From Tannerellaceae bacterium (GTDB lineage: Bacteria; Bacteroidota; Bacteroidia; Bacteroidales; Tannerellaceae), in assembly GCA_021201865.1 (NCBI GenBank), contig JAJQEE010000106.1:1-64000 (forward strand): DNA of 64,000 nucleotides, given 5' to 3'. The translations under genes were made by a program, and so were the position numbers. Shown piece by piece: positions 18,383-28,536 of the stretch (the stretch's first letter is position 1; each line of letters begins with the position of its first letter). Below the pieces are notes generated by a model. The model did no database searches. It saw nothing but the letters and a program-made list of their open reading frames with translations, and was not told where the DNA came from.

Positions 18383-18838
18383 TTCCATTTTCATCCGGAT
18401 CATATGTAAACAGGGGATTCCGTTCTCTACAATAGGATGCGGGCAGTACCATTTAAAGAAATCCACATCTACCCCATAGATCTGGAAACCGCATTTCTGA
18501 TAGAGTGCCAGTTGACCGATCCCGGCATTTCCGGTTCCCACTTCGATGATCCTATACCCATGCGTACGGGCCGTCTCAATCGCATGGAGAACTAATTGTT
18601 TACCAATTCCTTTTCCCTGCTGGCTTTCTGCTACTGCCACGTTTACCAGTTCGACGGTAAAAGGCCGGGTCGGAAGTAAAACATATTCACCTACGACCTG
18701 GCCATGTATGGTCGCTACATAACAATTACTCCGTGGTATATACTCAGCGACAGCTTCGACTGATTCATCTGCCAGATAGAGCAGGTCATAAGGAAGTGAC
18801 TCTTTTTTTCTTAATTTTCTGATGTTGATTGTATTCAT
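18377..18838 (-). CDS. GNAT-family N-acetyltransferase
   Basis: 153 aa. Motif A is VAVAESQQGKGIGKQLVLHAI and motif B is NAGIGQLALYQKCGFQIYG, both standard for the family. The conserved tail (FKWYCPHPIVENGIPCLHM) is seen in a common Bacteroidetes and Firmicutes acetyltransferase group of unknown substrate. It converges with the preceding acetyltransferase; the two are different in sequence, so this is not a recent duplication. Confidence 0.82.
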   Translation of the reverse strand: MNTINIRKLRKKESLPYDLLYLADESVEAVAEYIPRSNCYVATIHGQVVGEYVLLPTRPFTVELVNVAVAESQQGKGIGKQLVLHAIETARTHGYRIIEVGTGNAGIGQLALYQKCGFQIYGVDVDFFKWYCPHPIVENGIPCLHMIRMKMEL

Positions 18839-19100
18839 ATCTTTTTTTCTCCATATTCTTTTTTCAATAATGAAAATATCGTCCTATCATAGGAATGATG
18901 ATTCCATTATATCCATTCTTTTACGATTGTGTAACATTTTTAATCAGCGATAAAGATAATCGCATTGTTGAAATAACTCTTTACTTTTCTTGCTTCCATA
19001 TGTTTTTAAAACTCCTTTTCTCTCCTTTTGTTATAGGAGAGGAGTTTATTTAATAATAGGATCATACGTCATACTCAGACATATTTTATACATTTACCGG

Positions 19101-20030
19101 ATGATAAATGAGAATTTGAGGAAAAAGGTTTTGCTTCGTACTTCGTGGATCAGTACGATTGGGAATGCTGTTTTGTCGCTGGCCAAAATTATTGTCGGAC
19201 TGGTTGCCGGAAGTGTCGCTGTGCTGGGAGATGGGATTGATTCAGCTACGGATGTAATTATTTCCTTAGTCATGATCTTTACAGCCCGGATCATGACCCG
19301 GCCTCCTTCCCGAAAATATGTGTATGGCTATGAAAAAGCGGAAAGTATTGCTACCAAAATTCTTTCCATGGTTATTTTCTATGCTGGGATGCAGATGCTG
19401 TTTACTACTCTCCAGAGTCTTTTTTCACATGCACCCAAAGCATTACCCTCTTCTATTGCTATTTATGTAACTGTTTTTTCTATTGTAGGAAAGCTTGGGC
19501 TTGCCTGGTATCAGTATCGTCAGGGAGAGCGGGTAAATAGTTCTTTATTAATGGCAAATGCTAAAAATATGAGGAATGATGTGATCATTTCTTTGGGAGT
19601 TTTGCTGGGGTTATTGTTTACTTTTGTTTTTAGACTTCCTGTATTAGATACAGTCACGGGTCTGATTGTCAGTTTGTTTATTATAAAGTCTTCCGTCTCT
19701 ATCTTTATGGACTCCAGTGTGGAGCTGATGGACGGAGTCAAAGATGTCTCTGTTTACCAGAAAATATTTGAAGCCGTAGAAAAGGTACCGGGAGCCAGTA
19801 ATCCCCATCGGGTACGCTCCCGTCAGATTGGAAATCTTTATATGATCGTACTGGATATCGAAGCGGATGGTGAGATCTCTCTGAATGAGGCGCATGCCAT
19901 TGCAGAAGAGGTGGAAGATAGTATCCAGGCTATCGTGGAAAACGTGTATGATATTGTGGTACATGTGGAACCAGCCGGTAAACATCATGATGAGGAAAAA
20001 TTTGGCGTAGACAAAAATATGTTCTCCTGA
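19101..20030 (+). CDS. Cation diffusion facilitator efflux transporter
   Basis: 309 aa from ATG 19101, which precedes the family's usual N-terminus ([19 protein letters not shown]). An in-frame upstream ATG at 18990 would add 37 atypical residues. Helix II carries [12 protein letters not shown] and helix V carries [14 protein letters not shown], the paired Asp-containing metal-site segments of the CDF family. About six membrane helices are followed by the cytoplasmic dimerisation domain ([28 protein letters not shown]). It probably exports Zn2+, Fe2+ or Mn2+ in exchange for protons. Confidence 0.88.
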   Translation: MINENLRKKVLLRTSWISTIGNAVLSLAKIIVGLVAGSVAVLGDGIDSATDVIISLVMIFTARIMTRPPSRKYVYGYEKAESIATKILSMVIFYAGMQMLFTTLQSLFSHAPKALPSSIAIYVTVFSIVGKLGLAWYQYRQGERVNSSLLMANAKNMRNDVIISLGVLLGLLFTFVFRLPVLDTVTGLIVSLFIIKSSVSIFMDSSVELMDGVKDVSVYQKIFEAVEKVPGASNPHRVRSRQIGNLYMIVLDIEADGEISLNEAHAIAEEVEDSIQAIVENVYDIVVHVEPAGKHHDEEKFGVDKNMFS

Positions 20031-20092
20031 CAGGAGATAACTTTCTATTTCTCCCGATTGTTATATTTTTGAATATATATATAGTTATCTCT

Positions 20093-20610
20093 ATGAGTCT
20101 GGAAACATATAATAAAAAGAGGGATTTTGAGCATACACCGGAACCGGAAGGGGAAGGGGCCGTTCAAACCAGTAAATTGGTCTTTGTTGTTCAGAGACAT
20201 CAGGCTTCGCATCTTCACTTTGACTTTCGTCTGGAAGCGGATGGAGTATTGAAAAGTTGGGCAGTACCTAAAGGACCTTCTATGAATCCGTCCGATAAGC
20301 GACTGGCTGTGATGGTGGAAGATCATCCCTTGGAATATGCGAATTTTAAAGGATTGATCCCGGAAGGTAACTATGGAGCAGGCATTGTGGAGATCTGGGA
20401 TTCCGGTTATTGGATCCCGGCAGAAAACTTTCATGAGGTAGGGAAAGCGTTAGAAGATGGGATGCTGGAGTTCGTATTGAAAGGAAAAAACTGAAGGGGA
20501 AATTTGCTTTGATCAAACTTAAAAAATCTACGGTAAAAGACGGATGGCTATTAGTGAAGAAAAAAGATGAATATGCCATTTCTACCCTTTATGATGCTAA
20601 TAAAAAATAA
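20093..20610 (+). CDS. LigD-type 3'-phosphoesterase-domain protein, interrupted by one homopolymer frameshift
   Basis: A complete protein of about 172 aa ([12 protein letters not shown] to YDANKK) is obtained if the A6 at 20485-20490 is read as seven; as given, it stops early at 20494. The conserved histidines and acids of the LigD phosphoesterase domain are present: [37 protein letters not shown] and IPEGNYGAG. In bacterial non-homologous end joining this domain trims 3' phosphates and ribonucleotides. Here it stands alone with no ligase, polymerase or Ku gene adjacent, as in other stand-alone PE proteins. Confidence 0.8.
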
Positions 20611-20766
20611 TTAAAGGAGGCAAGTAAGCTTGTCCTCTTCTGAATTTTGTAAGGTTGCATGTGGTTTTATCATTAACAAGGGTGATTTTTATTTATCACT
20701 CATGCAGCTTTTTAGGATTAATTTCCATCTTTTAAGGAAGAGTATAAAAGAGGGAATATACGTACT

Positions 20767-20871
20767 ATGGCAACACTACTTTACTTAATTCTAATACATG
20801 CAGGCCTTCTGTTTATCTTATTTTTATTATCTATATTTGATAAGAATGAGACTTTCTCACGAAACAGGTAA
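20767..20871 (+). CDS. Possible 34-aa hydrophobic peptide or decayed signal sequence
   Basis: ATG 20767 opens a 34-codon frame with one strong hydrophobic helix (LILIHAGLLFILFLLSIF). It is in the same frame as the next ORF, separated only by TAA and one codon. It may therefore be the former signal sequence of that protein, or an independent small membrane peptide. Confidence 0.3.
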   Translation: MATLLYLILIHAGLLFILFLLSIFDKNETFSRNR

Positions 20872-20874
20872 TTT

Positions 20875-21186
20875 TTGAACGGAACCTGGGAGTCCCTTCC
20901 CGGATCTTCTATCTCTTCCAAAATAAGTATAACGTTCACAGAGGATTTCGTCACAATGAATAACGACTCCTCCAGGTTGATCCCTTACCGTTTGTTATCA
21001 GGAAATAAAATAGAATTAGACTATCCTGAATATGCTCTTCCCCGGATCTGCCTTCTCTCTTTTAATGAAGACCGGACATTAACCATTTATTATAGTGATT
21101 CTCCGGAGACTACTGATTCTACTGATTTGAAACAGATTACTTTTCGTAAGAGAATGTCCTTCTCTATGCAAAAGAAAGCCTCTTAA
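20875..21186 (+). CDS. Hypothetical small beta-rich protein, start uncertain
   Basis: About 103 aa from TTG 20875 (NGTWESLPGSSISSKISITF, IPYRLLSGNKIELDYPEY, EDRTLTIYYSD). The pattern of a GTW motif followed by beta strands suggests a small lipocalin- or META-like fold. No acceptable start or signal peptide precedes it as given. If the T5 at 20872-20876 had six bases, an ORF from ATG 20793 would run into it (SHETGNFLNGTWES). The family is not recognised. Confidence 0.4.
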   Translation: MNGTWESLPGSSISSKISITFTEDFVTMNNDSSRLIPYRLLSGNKIELDYPEYALPRICLLSFNEDRTLTIYYSDSPETTDSTDLKQITFRKRMSFSMQKKAS

Positions 21187-21409
21187 ACTTTCCGGAACAT
21201 AGAAGGTTATAGTAAAGACTGAAAGATGGTTTTGTGGAAAAAATACCGAAAAGGTAAAGGATGGCTCTGTCTTTATAAAATTATGCATTCAGATGAAGGT
21301 AATATAAATAAAAAATGTTATCTTCGGGGAGTTGATGATTAGTCTCCTGACTATTATGAAGCGGATAAGGTAGAGGTTGAAAGGGAGATACAGCGATTTA
21401 AGTATTACT

Positions 21410-21946
21410 ATGCGTGGAAAAGCGTTATTAACAGTCATATCATTTCTTTGTGTAACATGTATGTTTACCAGTTGCAGTGATTATTTGTCTGATACATTCG
21501 GACAAAATATTGTTATGGCTTTACCGCAGATGCCTCCGGTGGTTTCTTCCAGCCAGGTGATCCGCAGCTATGAGGAATTACAAACGCAGCTAAGTCCGGA
21601 AGAACTGGAAGCATTAAAAGAGATTATCGTTAGCCAGCCTTTACAAGGGGAATATGGAACCCCGGAAGAGAATCCGGAGACTCCCGTTACATTAGGAGAT
21701 TTACTGGAAGATATTGACTTTGGAGAGTATAGCCTTCTTTTAGGAGTTGGCTATTATGGAAATCATAAGGATACGGCTTTTACTCATACGCTATTGCAGA
21801 CCAGTATGAATGTTTATGAATATGTAGTATTTATACCCGGTATGACCGCAGAACCAGACAGTTTTAATTATGGAATGATTGTACGAAAACTACCCCCTAC
21901 CGCTAAAGTGCATTTCCGGACGGTTATCAGAAATGAATTTAAGTAA
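21410..21946 (+). CDS. Hypothetical lipoprotein
   Basis: 178 aa from ATG 21410, chosen because MRGKALLTVISFLCVTCMFTSC is a clean lipoprotein signal (lipobox MFTSC); ATG 21377 is also in frame. The mature part has an acidic helical stretch (LSPEELEALKEIIVSQ, VTLGDLLEDIDFGE) and then beta-like segments (YSLLLGVGYYGNHKDTAFTH). I do not recognise a family. The next 585 bp contain no gene, so it is probably monocistronic. Confidence 0.6.
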   Translation: MRGKALLTVISFLCVTCMFTSCSDYLSDTFGQNIVMALPQMPPVVSSSQVIRSYEELQTQLSPEELEALKEIIVSQPLQGEYGTPEENPETPVTLGDLLEDIDFGEYSLLLGVGYYGNHKDTAFTHTLLQTSMNVYEYVVFIPGMTAEPDSFNYGMIVRKLPPTAKVHFRTVIRNEFK

Positions 21947-22531
21947 AAACGGATTCCTCCTGTTTTGTTGTGTTTTCTTTTTTTTCTACCCCTTGATCCG
22001 AAACAAACTGTTTAAAGACTTTCTTATTATCCATTCTTTTTGAATTTTCTTTTATATACGTTCCGAAATCCAGTGAATAGTCTTTCCATTTACTCCTGAA
22101 AAGACTTAATTCTTTTTTGTTATTTTCTTACCTTAGAATCATCCACTCCCATCCCTGAATTAGCGAATGAAAGGTATGGGTTGGTGAAAGGATGCATCTG
22201 TTCAGATACAGGTGGTTGTTCAATGTTTAGACGTTAGTTGGATATTAGGTTTTACTATATGTATTTTTCTTTTCTTGTCCGGATGCATCCTGAAGTTTAT
22301 TGTAATGAACACCGTAAGGTGTAGATCCCGGTAAAAGCAGAACAAAGCTCCCGGATCATAACATGTCTATAGGTTAGTTTGATTCGCATTGTTTTCTCCT
22401 GATTTGTGGTGGTTTGTTCTGCTTTTCGTTTTCTTATCCGGACTATATGAACTATAACAGATTGTTCTTGTTTTAGCTATTAGTCAGTTAGAGTAGGGTG
22501 TGTAGATGCCTGTTGTATTTACAGCCAACGT
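21947..22531. other. 585-bp gene-free stretch with a long-range inverted repeat
   Basis: No ORF with coding character is visible on either strand. AAAAGCAGAACAAA at 22333-22346 is repeated as a perfect inverted copy at 22413-22426, 66 nt apart. It could fold the transcript upstream of the fimbrillin-like gene, or mark an unannotated small RNA. Confidence 0.4.
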
Positions 22532-23501
22532 ATGAAACTAAAGTGTAGTATGCCAAAACAAAACTTAAATAAGCGCCTTGTATCTTTTTTCGTAAACTGT
22601 TTTTTTCTCTGTCTTCTTTTGGGAATTACCGGATGTTTATTGAATGAAGAAACTTCTCCGGAAATAATTATACCCTGTGAAATTAAAATGCAGGTATCCG
22701 GATTACATACCCGTATGGTTGAAACCGGTCCGGGTGATTTCAGTCAGATTGGAGTGTACGGATTGAGATGGGAAACAAATAGGCAAGCACCCTCCTTTAC
22801 TCCGGGGAGGTTTTATTTTGAAAACATGAGATTTTTATTGACGGATAAGGGGAGTGAATGGTTTGCGGAAACACCTCTCTATTATCCGGAAAGGGGGGGG
22901 TAAGCTGGATTTGTATGGGTATTATCCGTACGAAGCAACTACTTTTTCAGATTCTCCTGTTTTATCTTTTCAGGTGGCTGCCGACCAGGGAGAATATAGC
23001 AGATATACTCATTCCGATTTGTGTATAGCTAAAGAAGAAGGAGTAATGAATTCGGAAAAGATACTCCCGGTAAGATTTTATCATATGCTTTCACAGCTTT
23101 ACTTCACCATAAAAGGAAGTGATGATTTTCCGGTAGCGGAACTTCTAAGGTCGAAGCTCATCATCCGGAATGCTATTTTAGATGTTACCTATGCTCTTGC
23201 TATGGGAATTCAGGGAGAGGTGGTTTCCGGAGAAGAACGGGGTGATATTATTCCATATGGAAAGTGGGAATTACATCCGGAAAATGAAAGTATTTTTGTC
23301 GGATATAAGGTTATTATCCCTCCTCAGGTGTTGGGAATAGATACATATATAGAATTGCAGACTCCCTCTTATACCTTTGAATGTAAATTTGAACCATCCA
23401 TAACCCTGCGAAGTGGAGTTTCCCGGATTATTACATTTTTACCGGAAAAATCCATCTTTGCATTTATAACGGCAGAAGCCCCCTGGGTATATGATGAATG
23501 A
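22532..23501 (+). CDS. Fimbrillin-like lipoprotein (Mfa_like_1 type), interrupted by one homopolymer frameshift
   Basis: About 322 aa result if the G8 at 22893-22900 is read as seven, joining YYPERGG to KLDLYGYYPYEATTF. The signal peptide (VNCFFLCLLLGITGC) ends in a lipobox; ATG 22550 is an alternative start. The features fit the fimbrillin-like Mfa_like_1 family: a variable N-terminal sandwich (DFSQIGVYGLRW), the YGYYPY strand, a junction PVRFYHMLSQLYFTIKG and a second beta domain ending in ITFLPEKS. No anchor or tip gene is next to it, so it is an isolated subunit gene. It converges with the hexokinase gene. Confidence 0.65.
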
Positions 23502-23519
23502 AGTTCTTTTCCTATGTTT

Positions 23520-24730
23520 TCAGGAAAGAGCAGCGATTGCCGTACCGATCAGGTTGGCATCTTCCATGTAATGAATATGTACCTGGATATCGATCCGCCC
23601 AAAAGAGGCCAGAAGTTTGTGAAGTTCTTCCATGACCAATTCTTTGTAATTTTTCCCTTTCCGGTTCTCACTCCAGAAAAGACTACCTTCCGCTACTAAA
23701 CGGATTCGTTTAATACCAGGATCATGGGAAACCAGCACCAGGATCAACCCCACCAGAGAAGCCGCTACGAGATAGGCGGATCGCCTGTAGATCCAACGGG
23801 CTACACGAACATACTTCTCTTTGTGAATATCTGGATAGCTGATAATTGTTGTGAGTTTGCGGGCATCAAAGGTCTCCTCAAATTCATCAAAAGGAAATAC
23901 CCCCCCCTTCAGGATATTTCCCAGATACATCCCGGAAACTGCTTTTTCAAACCGTTGTGCTCCGGTTGTTGTAGAGCAGGAGTCCAGTGTGTCATCCAGT
24001 CTGGTCAGGTGAGGAGGGTGGAAATTGCCTGATTCCAGATTGACTGGAATCCATGGATGATCGTTATATTTTCCTTCTAATTTTTTTATTTTATCCGGAT
24101 GAAAGAATGCGGCCATATTAGTTCCGGTTCCGACGATCAGTCCGATGTAAGCATCAAAATCTTTTTCTGTCAATCCGGCAAAAAGACTGGCTACAGTGTC
24201 ATTGATCACTTTGATCCCGCTGAAGGGCGGAGTGGTATGGGCATTTAGGTAGTCGACTAATGACTTACCTACCGGCTTTCCAACCATCTCTTTAATATCT
24301 ACTCCTTTTGTCCATCTTAATAGTTTGGCATCTCCGTTGGGGAGGGATTCGGCAGGAAAAGAAAAGCAATAGCCAATTGGCATTTCGCTTTCCCGTTTGA
24401 TCTCTTTGATAGGATCCGCCTGCTCTTCATATAGATCTTTTTCTGTAAAACCAGGTCTTTTCATAACGGAAAGGTCCTTCTTCCATCCATTTTCCGGATG
24501 AATAGTGGGTTCCCCATCCTTCAGATCAATAGCAGCTACCCGGTAATTAGTACCTCCCAGATCCAGTACAATCGTTTTTCCACTAACCGATGTTTCCGGA
24601 GGATATATATAGGTCGGAATACATTGGATTTCCGTATTGTCGGTTTCCAGACCTTTCTCTATTTTTTCTTTTAGTGCTACAGCAATCTCTTTTAGTTGCT
24701 GTCCACTGAGCTTAAAGATGTTTTTTTCAT
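23520..24730 (-). CDS. Hexokinase (eukaryotic-type family), N-terminus interrupted by a homopolymer frameshift
   Basis: The open frame continues upstream of the first internal ATG (24464). It reads back to NIFKLSGQQLKEIAVALKEK, preceded at 24730 by ATG and an A7 run (T7 at 24721-24727). One more A restores MKKNIFKLSG and a protein of about 403 aa. Hexokinase signatures include IVLDLGGTNYRVAAIDL (ATP site), CFSFPAESLPNGDAKLLRWT, NDTVASL with the catalytic Asp, IVGTGTNMA, and NLESGNFHP with the glucose-binding Glu. It phosphorylates hexoses at the entry to glycolysis. Confidence 0.85.
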
Positions 24731-24989
24731 AGTGATAGACGGGAATTCCCGCGGTTTTAATGTTTTCTTCTATTTCCCAATAACAATTACTGCCGGTAAA
24801 TGATTAAAAGAAGAGCGGTTTTTTAGCCGGATAAACAGAAAAAACAGAAAGTGAGTGGTTATATCTTGGTAAGATAATAAATTTTTCTTTGAAAAATGGA
24901 TATCAAAGCCGGTTACCGGATGAGTATGTTCTGGTTTATTCTTCTTGAAATTTTCGCCTGATATTCACGGGAATGTAAGCATTATTTGT

Positions 24990-24997
24990 TACTTTTG
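24990..24997 (+). promoter_or_regulatory. Candidate -7 box of the his operon
   Basis: TACTTTTG matches TAnnTTTG and lies 25 nt upstream of the hisH start codon. No clear -33 TTG is seen at the expected distance. Confidence 0.4.
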
Positions 24998-25022
24998 CGG
25001 CTTAATTAATGGATTAAAAAGA

Positions 25023-25613
25023 ATGGATGTAGCCATCGTCAATTATAATGCCGGAAATATTTATTCGGTTGATTATGCTTTGAAACGTTTGGGAATTACT
25101 TCGGTGGTAACGGCTGACCCTGAGATTTTATGTAAAGCGGATAAGGTGATCTTTCCGGGGGTAGGTGAAGCCAGTACTACGATGGAATATCTGAAAGAAC
25201 ATAAACTGGATGAGTTGATCAAAGGTTTGAGGCAGCCTGTTCTGGGGATTTGTTTAGGGATGCAGTTGATGTGTCGTTTTTCGGAAGAAGGAGCTGCAGA
25301 CTGTATGAATATTTTTGATACAGAGGTCAAACGGTTTATACCGGAGAAACATGAGGATAAAGTTCCTCATATGGGTTGGAACATGTTGACAGATGTACAA
25401 ACAGCCTTATTTACTCCGGAATTGGAAAACCAGTTTGTTTATTTTGTACATAGCTATTATGTTCCGGTAAACGAGAACACGGCAGCTACGACAAACTACA
25501 TTTTACCGTTTAGCGCAGCCCTGCAGAAAGATAATTTCTATGCTACACAGTTTCACCCGGAAAAGAGTGGTTCAGTAGGTGAAGTGATCCTGAAGAATTT
25601 TCTTAGTATTTGA
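25023..25613 (+). CDS. hisH: Imidazole glycerol phosphate synthase, glutaminase subunit
   Basis: 196 aa from ATG 25023 (MDVAIVNYNAGN), the family's normal start; an in-frame ATG at 24945 is upstream of the likely promoter. It is a class I glutamine amidotransferase, with nucleophile Cys in LGICLGMQLM and catalytic His-Glu in QFHPEKSG. It supplies ammonia from glutamine to HisF in the fifth step of histidine synthesis. It is the first gene of a hisH-hisA-hisF-hisIE cluster with short gaps; hisA begins 12 bp downstream. Confidence 0.95.
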   Translation: MDVAIVNYNAGNIYSVDYALKRLGITSVVTADPEILCKADKVIFPGVGEASTTMEYLKEHKLDELIKGLRQPVLGICLGMQLMCRFSEEGAADCMNIFDTEVKRFIPEKHEDKVPHMGWNMLTDVQTALFTPELENQFVYFVHSYYVPVNENTAATTNYILPFSAALQKDNFYATQFHPEKSGSVGEVILKNFLSI

Positions 25614-25625
25614 AAAGATAGAATT

Positions 25626-26345
25626 ATGATTGAACTGATTCCCGCGATAGATTTGATTGAAGGTAAATGTGTTCGTCTAACACAGGGCGATTATGACACG
25701 AAGAAAGTGTATAATGAAGATCCTTTGGAAGTAGCTAAAATGTTTGAGGATCATGGAATCCAACGCTTGCATGTGGTAGATCTGGATGGAGCACGTGCCG
25801 GTCATATAATCAATTATCGTGTGTTAGAACGTCTGGCAACCCGTACGGGGTTGGTGATTGATTTTGGAGGGGGCTTAAAGCAGGATGAAGATCTGCGGGT
25901 CGCTTTTGAAAGTGGAGCACAAATGGTAACCGGAGGCAGCGTTGCCGTAAAGAATCCGGAGGTGTTCTTTTCCTGGATCAACACATTTGGTAGTGAAAAG
26001 ATCATTTTAGGTGCGGATGCCAAAGACCGTAAAATTGCGGTAAGTGGTTGGGAGGAAACAACCGGAACGGATCTATTCACTTTTATTGAAGAATATGTTG
26101 AACAGGGAATCACCAAAGTGATCAGTACGGATATTAGCCGGGATGGAATGTTACAGGGACCAGCAGTCGAACTGTATCAGGAAATGCATGAAGCTTTCCC
26201 GGAACTATATATTATTGCCAGTGGTGGAGTAAGTTCTATAGAGGACATTGAAAAGCTGGAGGCTGCAAATATTCCCGGAGTGATCTTTGGGAAGGCTATT
26301 TATGAAGGCCGTATACAATTAAAGGATTTAGAACGTTTTATCTGA
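25626..26345 (+). CDS. hisA: Phosphoribosylformimino-5-aminoimidazole carboxamide ribotide isomerase
   Basis: 239 aa, full length for the family. It is a TIM barrel with duplicated half-barrel phosphate sites: the N-terminal catalytic Asp in [25 protein letters not shown], the second catalytic Asp in [13 protein letters not shown], and [10 protein letters not shown]. It catalyses the Amadori isomerisation of ProFAR to PRFAR, the substrate of HisF/HisH. It sits between hisH and hisF with gaps of 12 and 15 bp, clearly one operon. Confidence 0.96.
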   Translation: MIELIPAIDLIEGKCVRLTQGDYDTKKVYNEDPLEVAKMFEDHGIQRLHVVDLDGARAGHIINYRVLERLATRTGLVIDFGGGLKQDEDLRVAFESGAQMVTGGSVAVKNPEVFFSWINTFGSEKIILGADAKDRKIAVSGWEETTGTDLFTFIEEYVEQGITKVISTDISRDGMLQGPAVELYQEMHEAFPELYIIASGGVSSIEDIEKLEAANIPGVIFGKAIYEGRIQLKDLERFI

Positions 26346-26360
26346 TAACATATTAAATCT

Positions 26361-27116
26361 ATGCTTGCGAAAAGAATTATACCCTGCCTGGACATTAAAG
26401 ACGGTACAACTGTAAAAGGTGTCAATTTTGTGAATTTTCGTGATGCCGGAGATCCGGTGGAGTTAGGTGCCCAATACAGCCGTGACGGAGCGGATGAGTT
26501 GGTGTATCTGGATATAACGGCTTCACATGAGGGGCGGAAGACCTTTACGGAACTGGTAAAGAAAGTCGCAGCAAATATTAATATACCTTTTACAGTAGGA
26601 GGGGGTATTTATGAGTTGAAGGATGTTGACCGGCTGTTGAATGCCGGAGCAGATAAAGTCTCTATCAATTCAGCAGCAATCCGCACACCGGAACTGATCG
26701 AAGAAATCGCCAGGAATTTTGGAAGCCAGGTTTGTGTCGTTGCTATAGATGCTAATCTGGAAAATGATCAGTGGGTCTGCTATCTGAATGGCGGACGTAT
26801 CCCTACAGATAAATATCTGTTTGACTGGGCAAAAGAAGCTGAAAGCCGTGGTGCAGGAGAGATCCTGTTTACCAGTATGACCCATGATGGAGTAAAGCAG
26901 GGATATCCGAATGACGCATTGACAACCTTAGCAGATTCGTTACATATTCCGATCATTGCATCCGGAGGAGCCGGTAAAATGGAACATTTCCGGGACACCT
27001 TTGTTGAAGGGAAATCGGATGCAGCTTTGGCAGCCAGTGTTTTCCACTTCGGTGAGATCGGTATTAAAGACTTGAAACAGTATCTTCATGAGGAAGGAAT
27101 TAATGTAAGATTGTAA
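26361..27116 (+). CDS. hisF: Imidazole glycerol phosphate synthase, cyclase subunit
   Basis: 251 aa, full length. The N-terminus [19 protein letters not shown] carries the catalytic Asp, and the second catalytic Asp lies in [14 protein letters not shown]. The phosphate-binding loops [10 protein letters not shown] and [11 protein letters not shown] are typical of HisF barrels. It forms IGP and AICAR from PRFAR with ammonia channelled from HisH. The 73 bp to hisIE contain a perfect hairpin. Confidence 0.96.
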   Translation: MLAKRIIPCLDIKDGTTVKGVNFVNFRDAGDPVELGAQYSRDGADELVYLDITASHEGRKTFTELVKKVAANINIPFTVGGGIYELKDVDRLLNAGADKVSINSAAIRTPELIEEIARNFGSQVCVVAIDANLENDQWVCYLNGGRIPTDKYLFDWAKEAESRGAGEILFTSMTHDGVKQGYPNDALTTLADSLHIPIIASGGAGKMEHFRDTFVEGKSDAALAASVFHFGEIGIKDLKQYLHEEGINVRL

Positions 27117-27120
27117 TGTG

Positions 27121-27169
27121 GTAGTTAGTAGATAGTAGAATATTAAAAAGAATTTATCCTACTAACTAC
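27121..27169. repeat. Intercistronic hairpin between hisF and hisIE
   Basis: GTAGTTAGTAG (27121-27131) and its exact inverted copy (27159-27169) enclose an AT-rich loop. There is no U-run, so it is more likely an mRNA-processing or stability element, or an inserted repeat, than a terminator. Confidence 0.6.
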
Positions 27170-27189
27170 TTCAAAAATAAATACGAACA

Positions 27190-27786
27190 ATGAAGTTAGA
27201 TTTTGAGAAAGCGGGCGGACTTATTCCTGCCATCATACAGGATAACAAAACCAGTAAAGTGTTGATGCTGGGTTTTATGAATGAAGAGGCGTATAAACAA
27301 ACTGTGGAAACAGGTAAAGTTACTTTCTTCAGCCGCACGAGAAATTGTCTGTGGATGAAAGGAGAGACCAGCGGGAATGTATTGCAGGTGGTAAATATTA
27401 TGGTGGATTGCGATTATGACACCTTGCTTATCAAAGCCAATCCGGCTGGTCCTGTTTGCCATACGGGAGATGATACCTGTTTTGGAGAGAGAAACATAGA
27501 GGATATTATGTTCCTGAAACAACTGCAAAATTTTATTGAGCAGCGCCGTCAGGAGATGCCGGAAGGTTCTTACACAACCTCTTTATTTACTAAAGGTGTG
27601 AACCGTATGGCTCAGAAAGTGGGAGAAGAAGCGGTAGAAACAGTCATTGAAGCTACCAATGGAACAGAAGAAGGATTTATTTATGAATCTTCAGATATGA
27701 TCTATCACCTGATCGTTTTATTGACCAGTAAAGGTCTTCGTATTGAAGACCTGTGCCGTGAGTTGATGAAGAGGCATAAAGGATGA
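27190..27786 (+). CDS. hisIE: Bifunctional phosphoribosyl-AMP cyclohydrolase / phosphoribosyl-ATP pyrophosphatase
   Basis: 198 aa. The N-terminal HisI domain (1 to about 110) has SRTRNCLWMKGETSG and the metal-binding DCDYDTLLI, then GPVCHTGDDTCFG with zinc-ligand cysteines. The C-terminal HisE domain (about 115-198) has EGSYTTSLFTKGVNRMAQKVGEEAVE. The fusion is the common arrangement in Bacteroidetes and performs steps two and three of histidine synthesis. It is the last gene of the his cluster. Confidence 0.95.
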   Translation: MKLDFEKAGGLIPAIIQDNKTSKVLMLGFMNEEAYKQTVETGKVTFFSRTRNCLWMKGETSGNVLQVVNIMVDCDYDTLLIKANPAGPVCHTGDDTCFGERNIEDIMFLKQLQNFIEQRRQEMPEGSYTTSLFTKGVNRMAQKVGEEAVETVIEATNGTEEGFIYESSDMIYHLIVLLTSKGLRIEDLCRELMKRHKG

Positions 27787-27827
27787 AAAGAGATTCGTTA
27801 GAATAATAATTAAATAATGCTTGTACA

Positions 27828-28505
27828 ATGGAAGAGAACGTACTACTCAGACTGGAGAATTTGGAGATTTGCCGCAATGAGAACCTGATCTTACAGGATA
27901 CTTCATTAACGGTACATAACGGAGAGTTTGTGTATGTGATCGGAAAAGTAGGTTCTGGCAAGAGTAGTTTGTTGAAATCCTTGTACTGTGAGATACCTAT
28001 TAAACAGGGGGAGGCCTTCCTGATGGAATATAATCTCCGGAAAATTAAAAAGAAAGAGATTCCTTATTTACGCCGTAAGTTGGGAATTGTCTTTCAGGAT
28101 TTCCAGTTACTAACAGACCGTACGGTGGTGAAAAACCTGGAATTTGTGCTGAAAGCGACCGGATGGAAAAAGAAGGCCGAGATCCGGGAACGGATCGAAA
28201 AGGTACTTCATCAGGTAGGTATGCAGAATAAAGGTTATAAAATGCCTCATGAACTTTCAGGAGGGGAACAGCAACGTATCGTAATTGCCCGGGCCTTACT
28301 CAATGAGCCGAAACTGATCCTGGCAGATGAACCGACAGGGAACCTGGACCCGGAGACCAGTGGGCAGATTGTACAGTTGTTACATGATATTTGTCAACAG
28401 GGTACAACCGTTATTATGACCACTCACAATTATACATTGGTAAATAATTATCCCGGACGTATCGTAAAATGTGAGAATGCCTGCCTAAATGATGTTGCAG
28501 AATAA
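27828..28505 (+). CDS. ftsE: FtsE-type ABC transporter ATP-binding protein
   Basis: 225 aa. Walker A is [10 protein letters not shown], the Q-loop FQDFQLL, the signature [15 protein letters not shown], Walker B LILADEP and the switch His in MTTHNYTLV. The sequence is closest in style to FtsE, which with FtsX links septal peptidoglycan hydrolysis to division. No ftsX or other permease gene is adjacent, so the partner must be encoded elsewhere, as is usual in Bacteroidales. It starts about 40 bp after hisIE and may share its transcript. Confidence 0.82.
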   Translation: MEENVLLRLENLEICRNENLILQDTSLTVHNGEFVYVIGKVGSGKSSLLKSLYCEIPIKQGEAFLMEYNLRKIKKKEIPYLRRKLGIVFQDFQLLTDRTVVKNLEFVLKATGWKKKAEIRERIEKVLHQVGMQNKGYKMPHELSGGEQQRIVIARALLNEPKLILADEPTGNLDPETSGQIVQLLHDICQQGTTVIMTTHNYTLVNNYPGRIVKCENACLNDVAE

Positions 28506-28522
28506 AATTTTATGTAACTTTG
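28495..28522 (+). promoter_or_regulatory. Probable promoter of lysC
   Basis: TTG at 28495-28497 and TAACTTTG at 28515-28522 match the -33/-7 pattern (spacing 17). It overlaps the end of the ftsE gene and gives a leader of about 135 nt. Confidence 0.5.
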
Positions 28523-28536
28523 CAGGGTTTTTGGAA

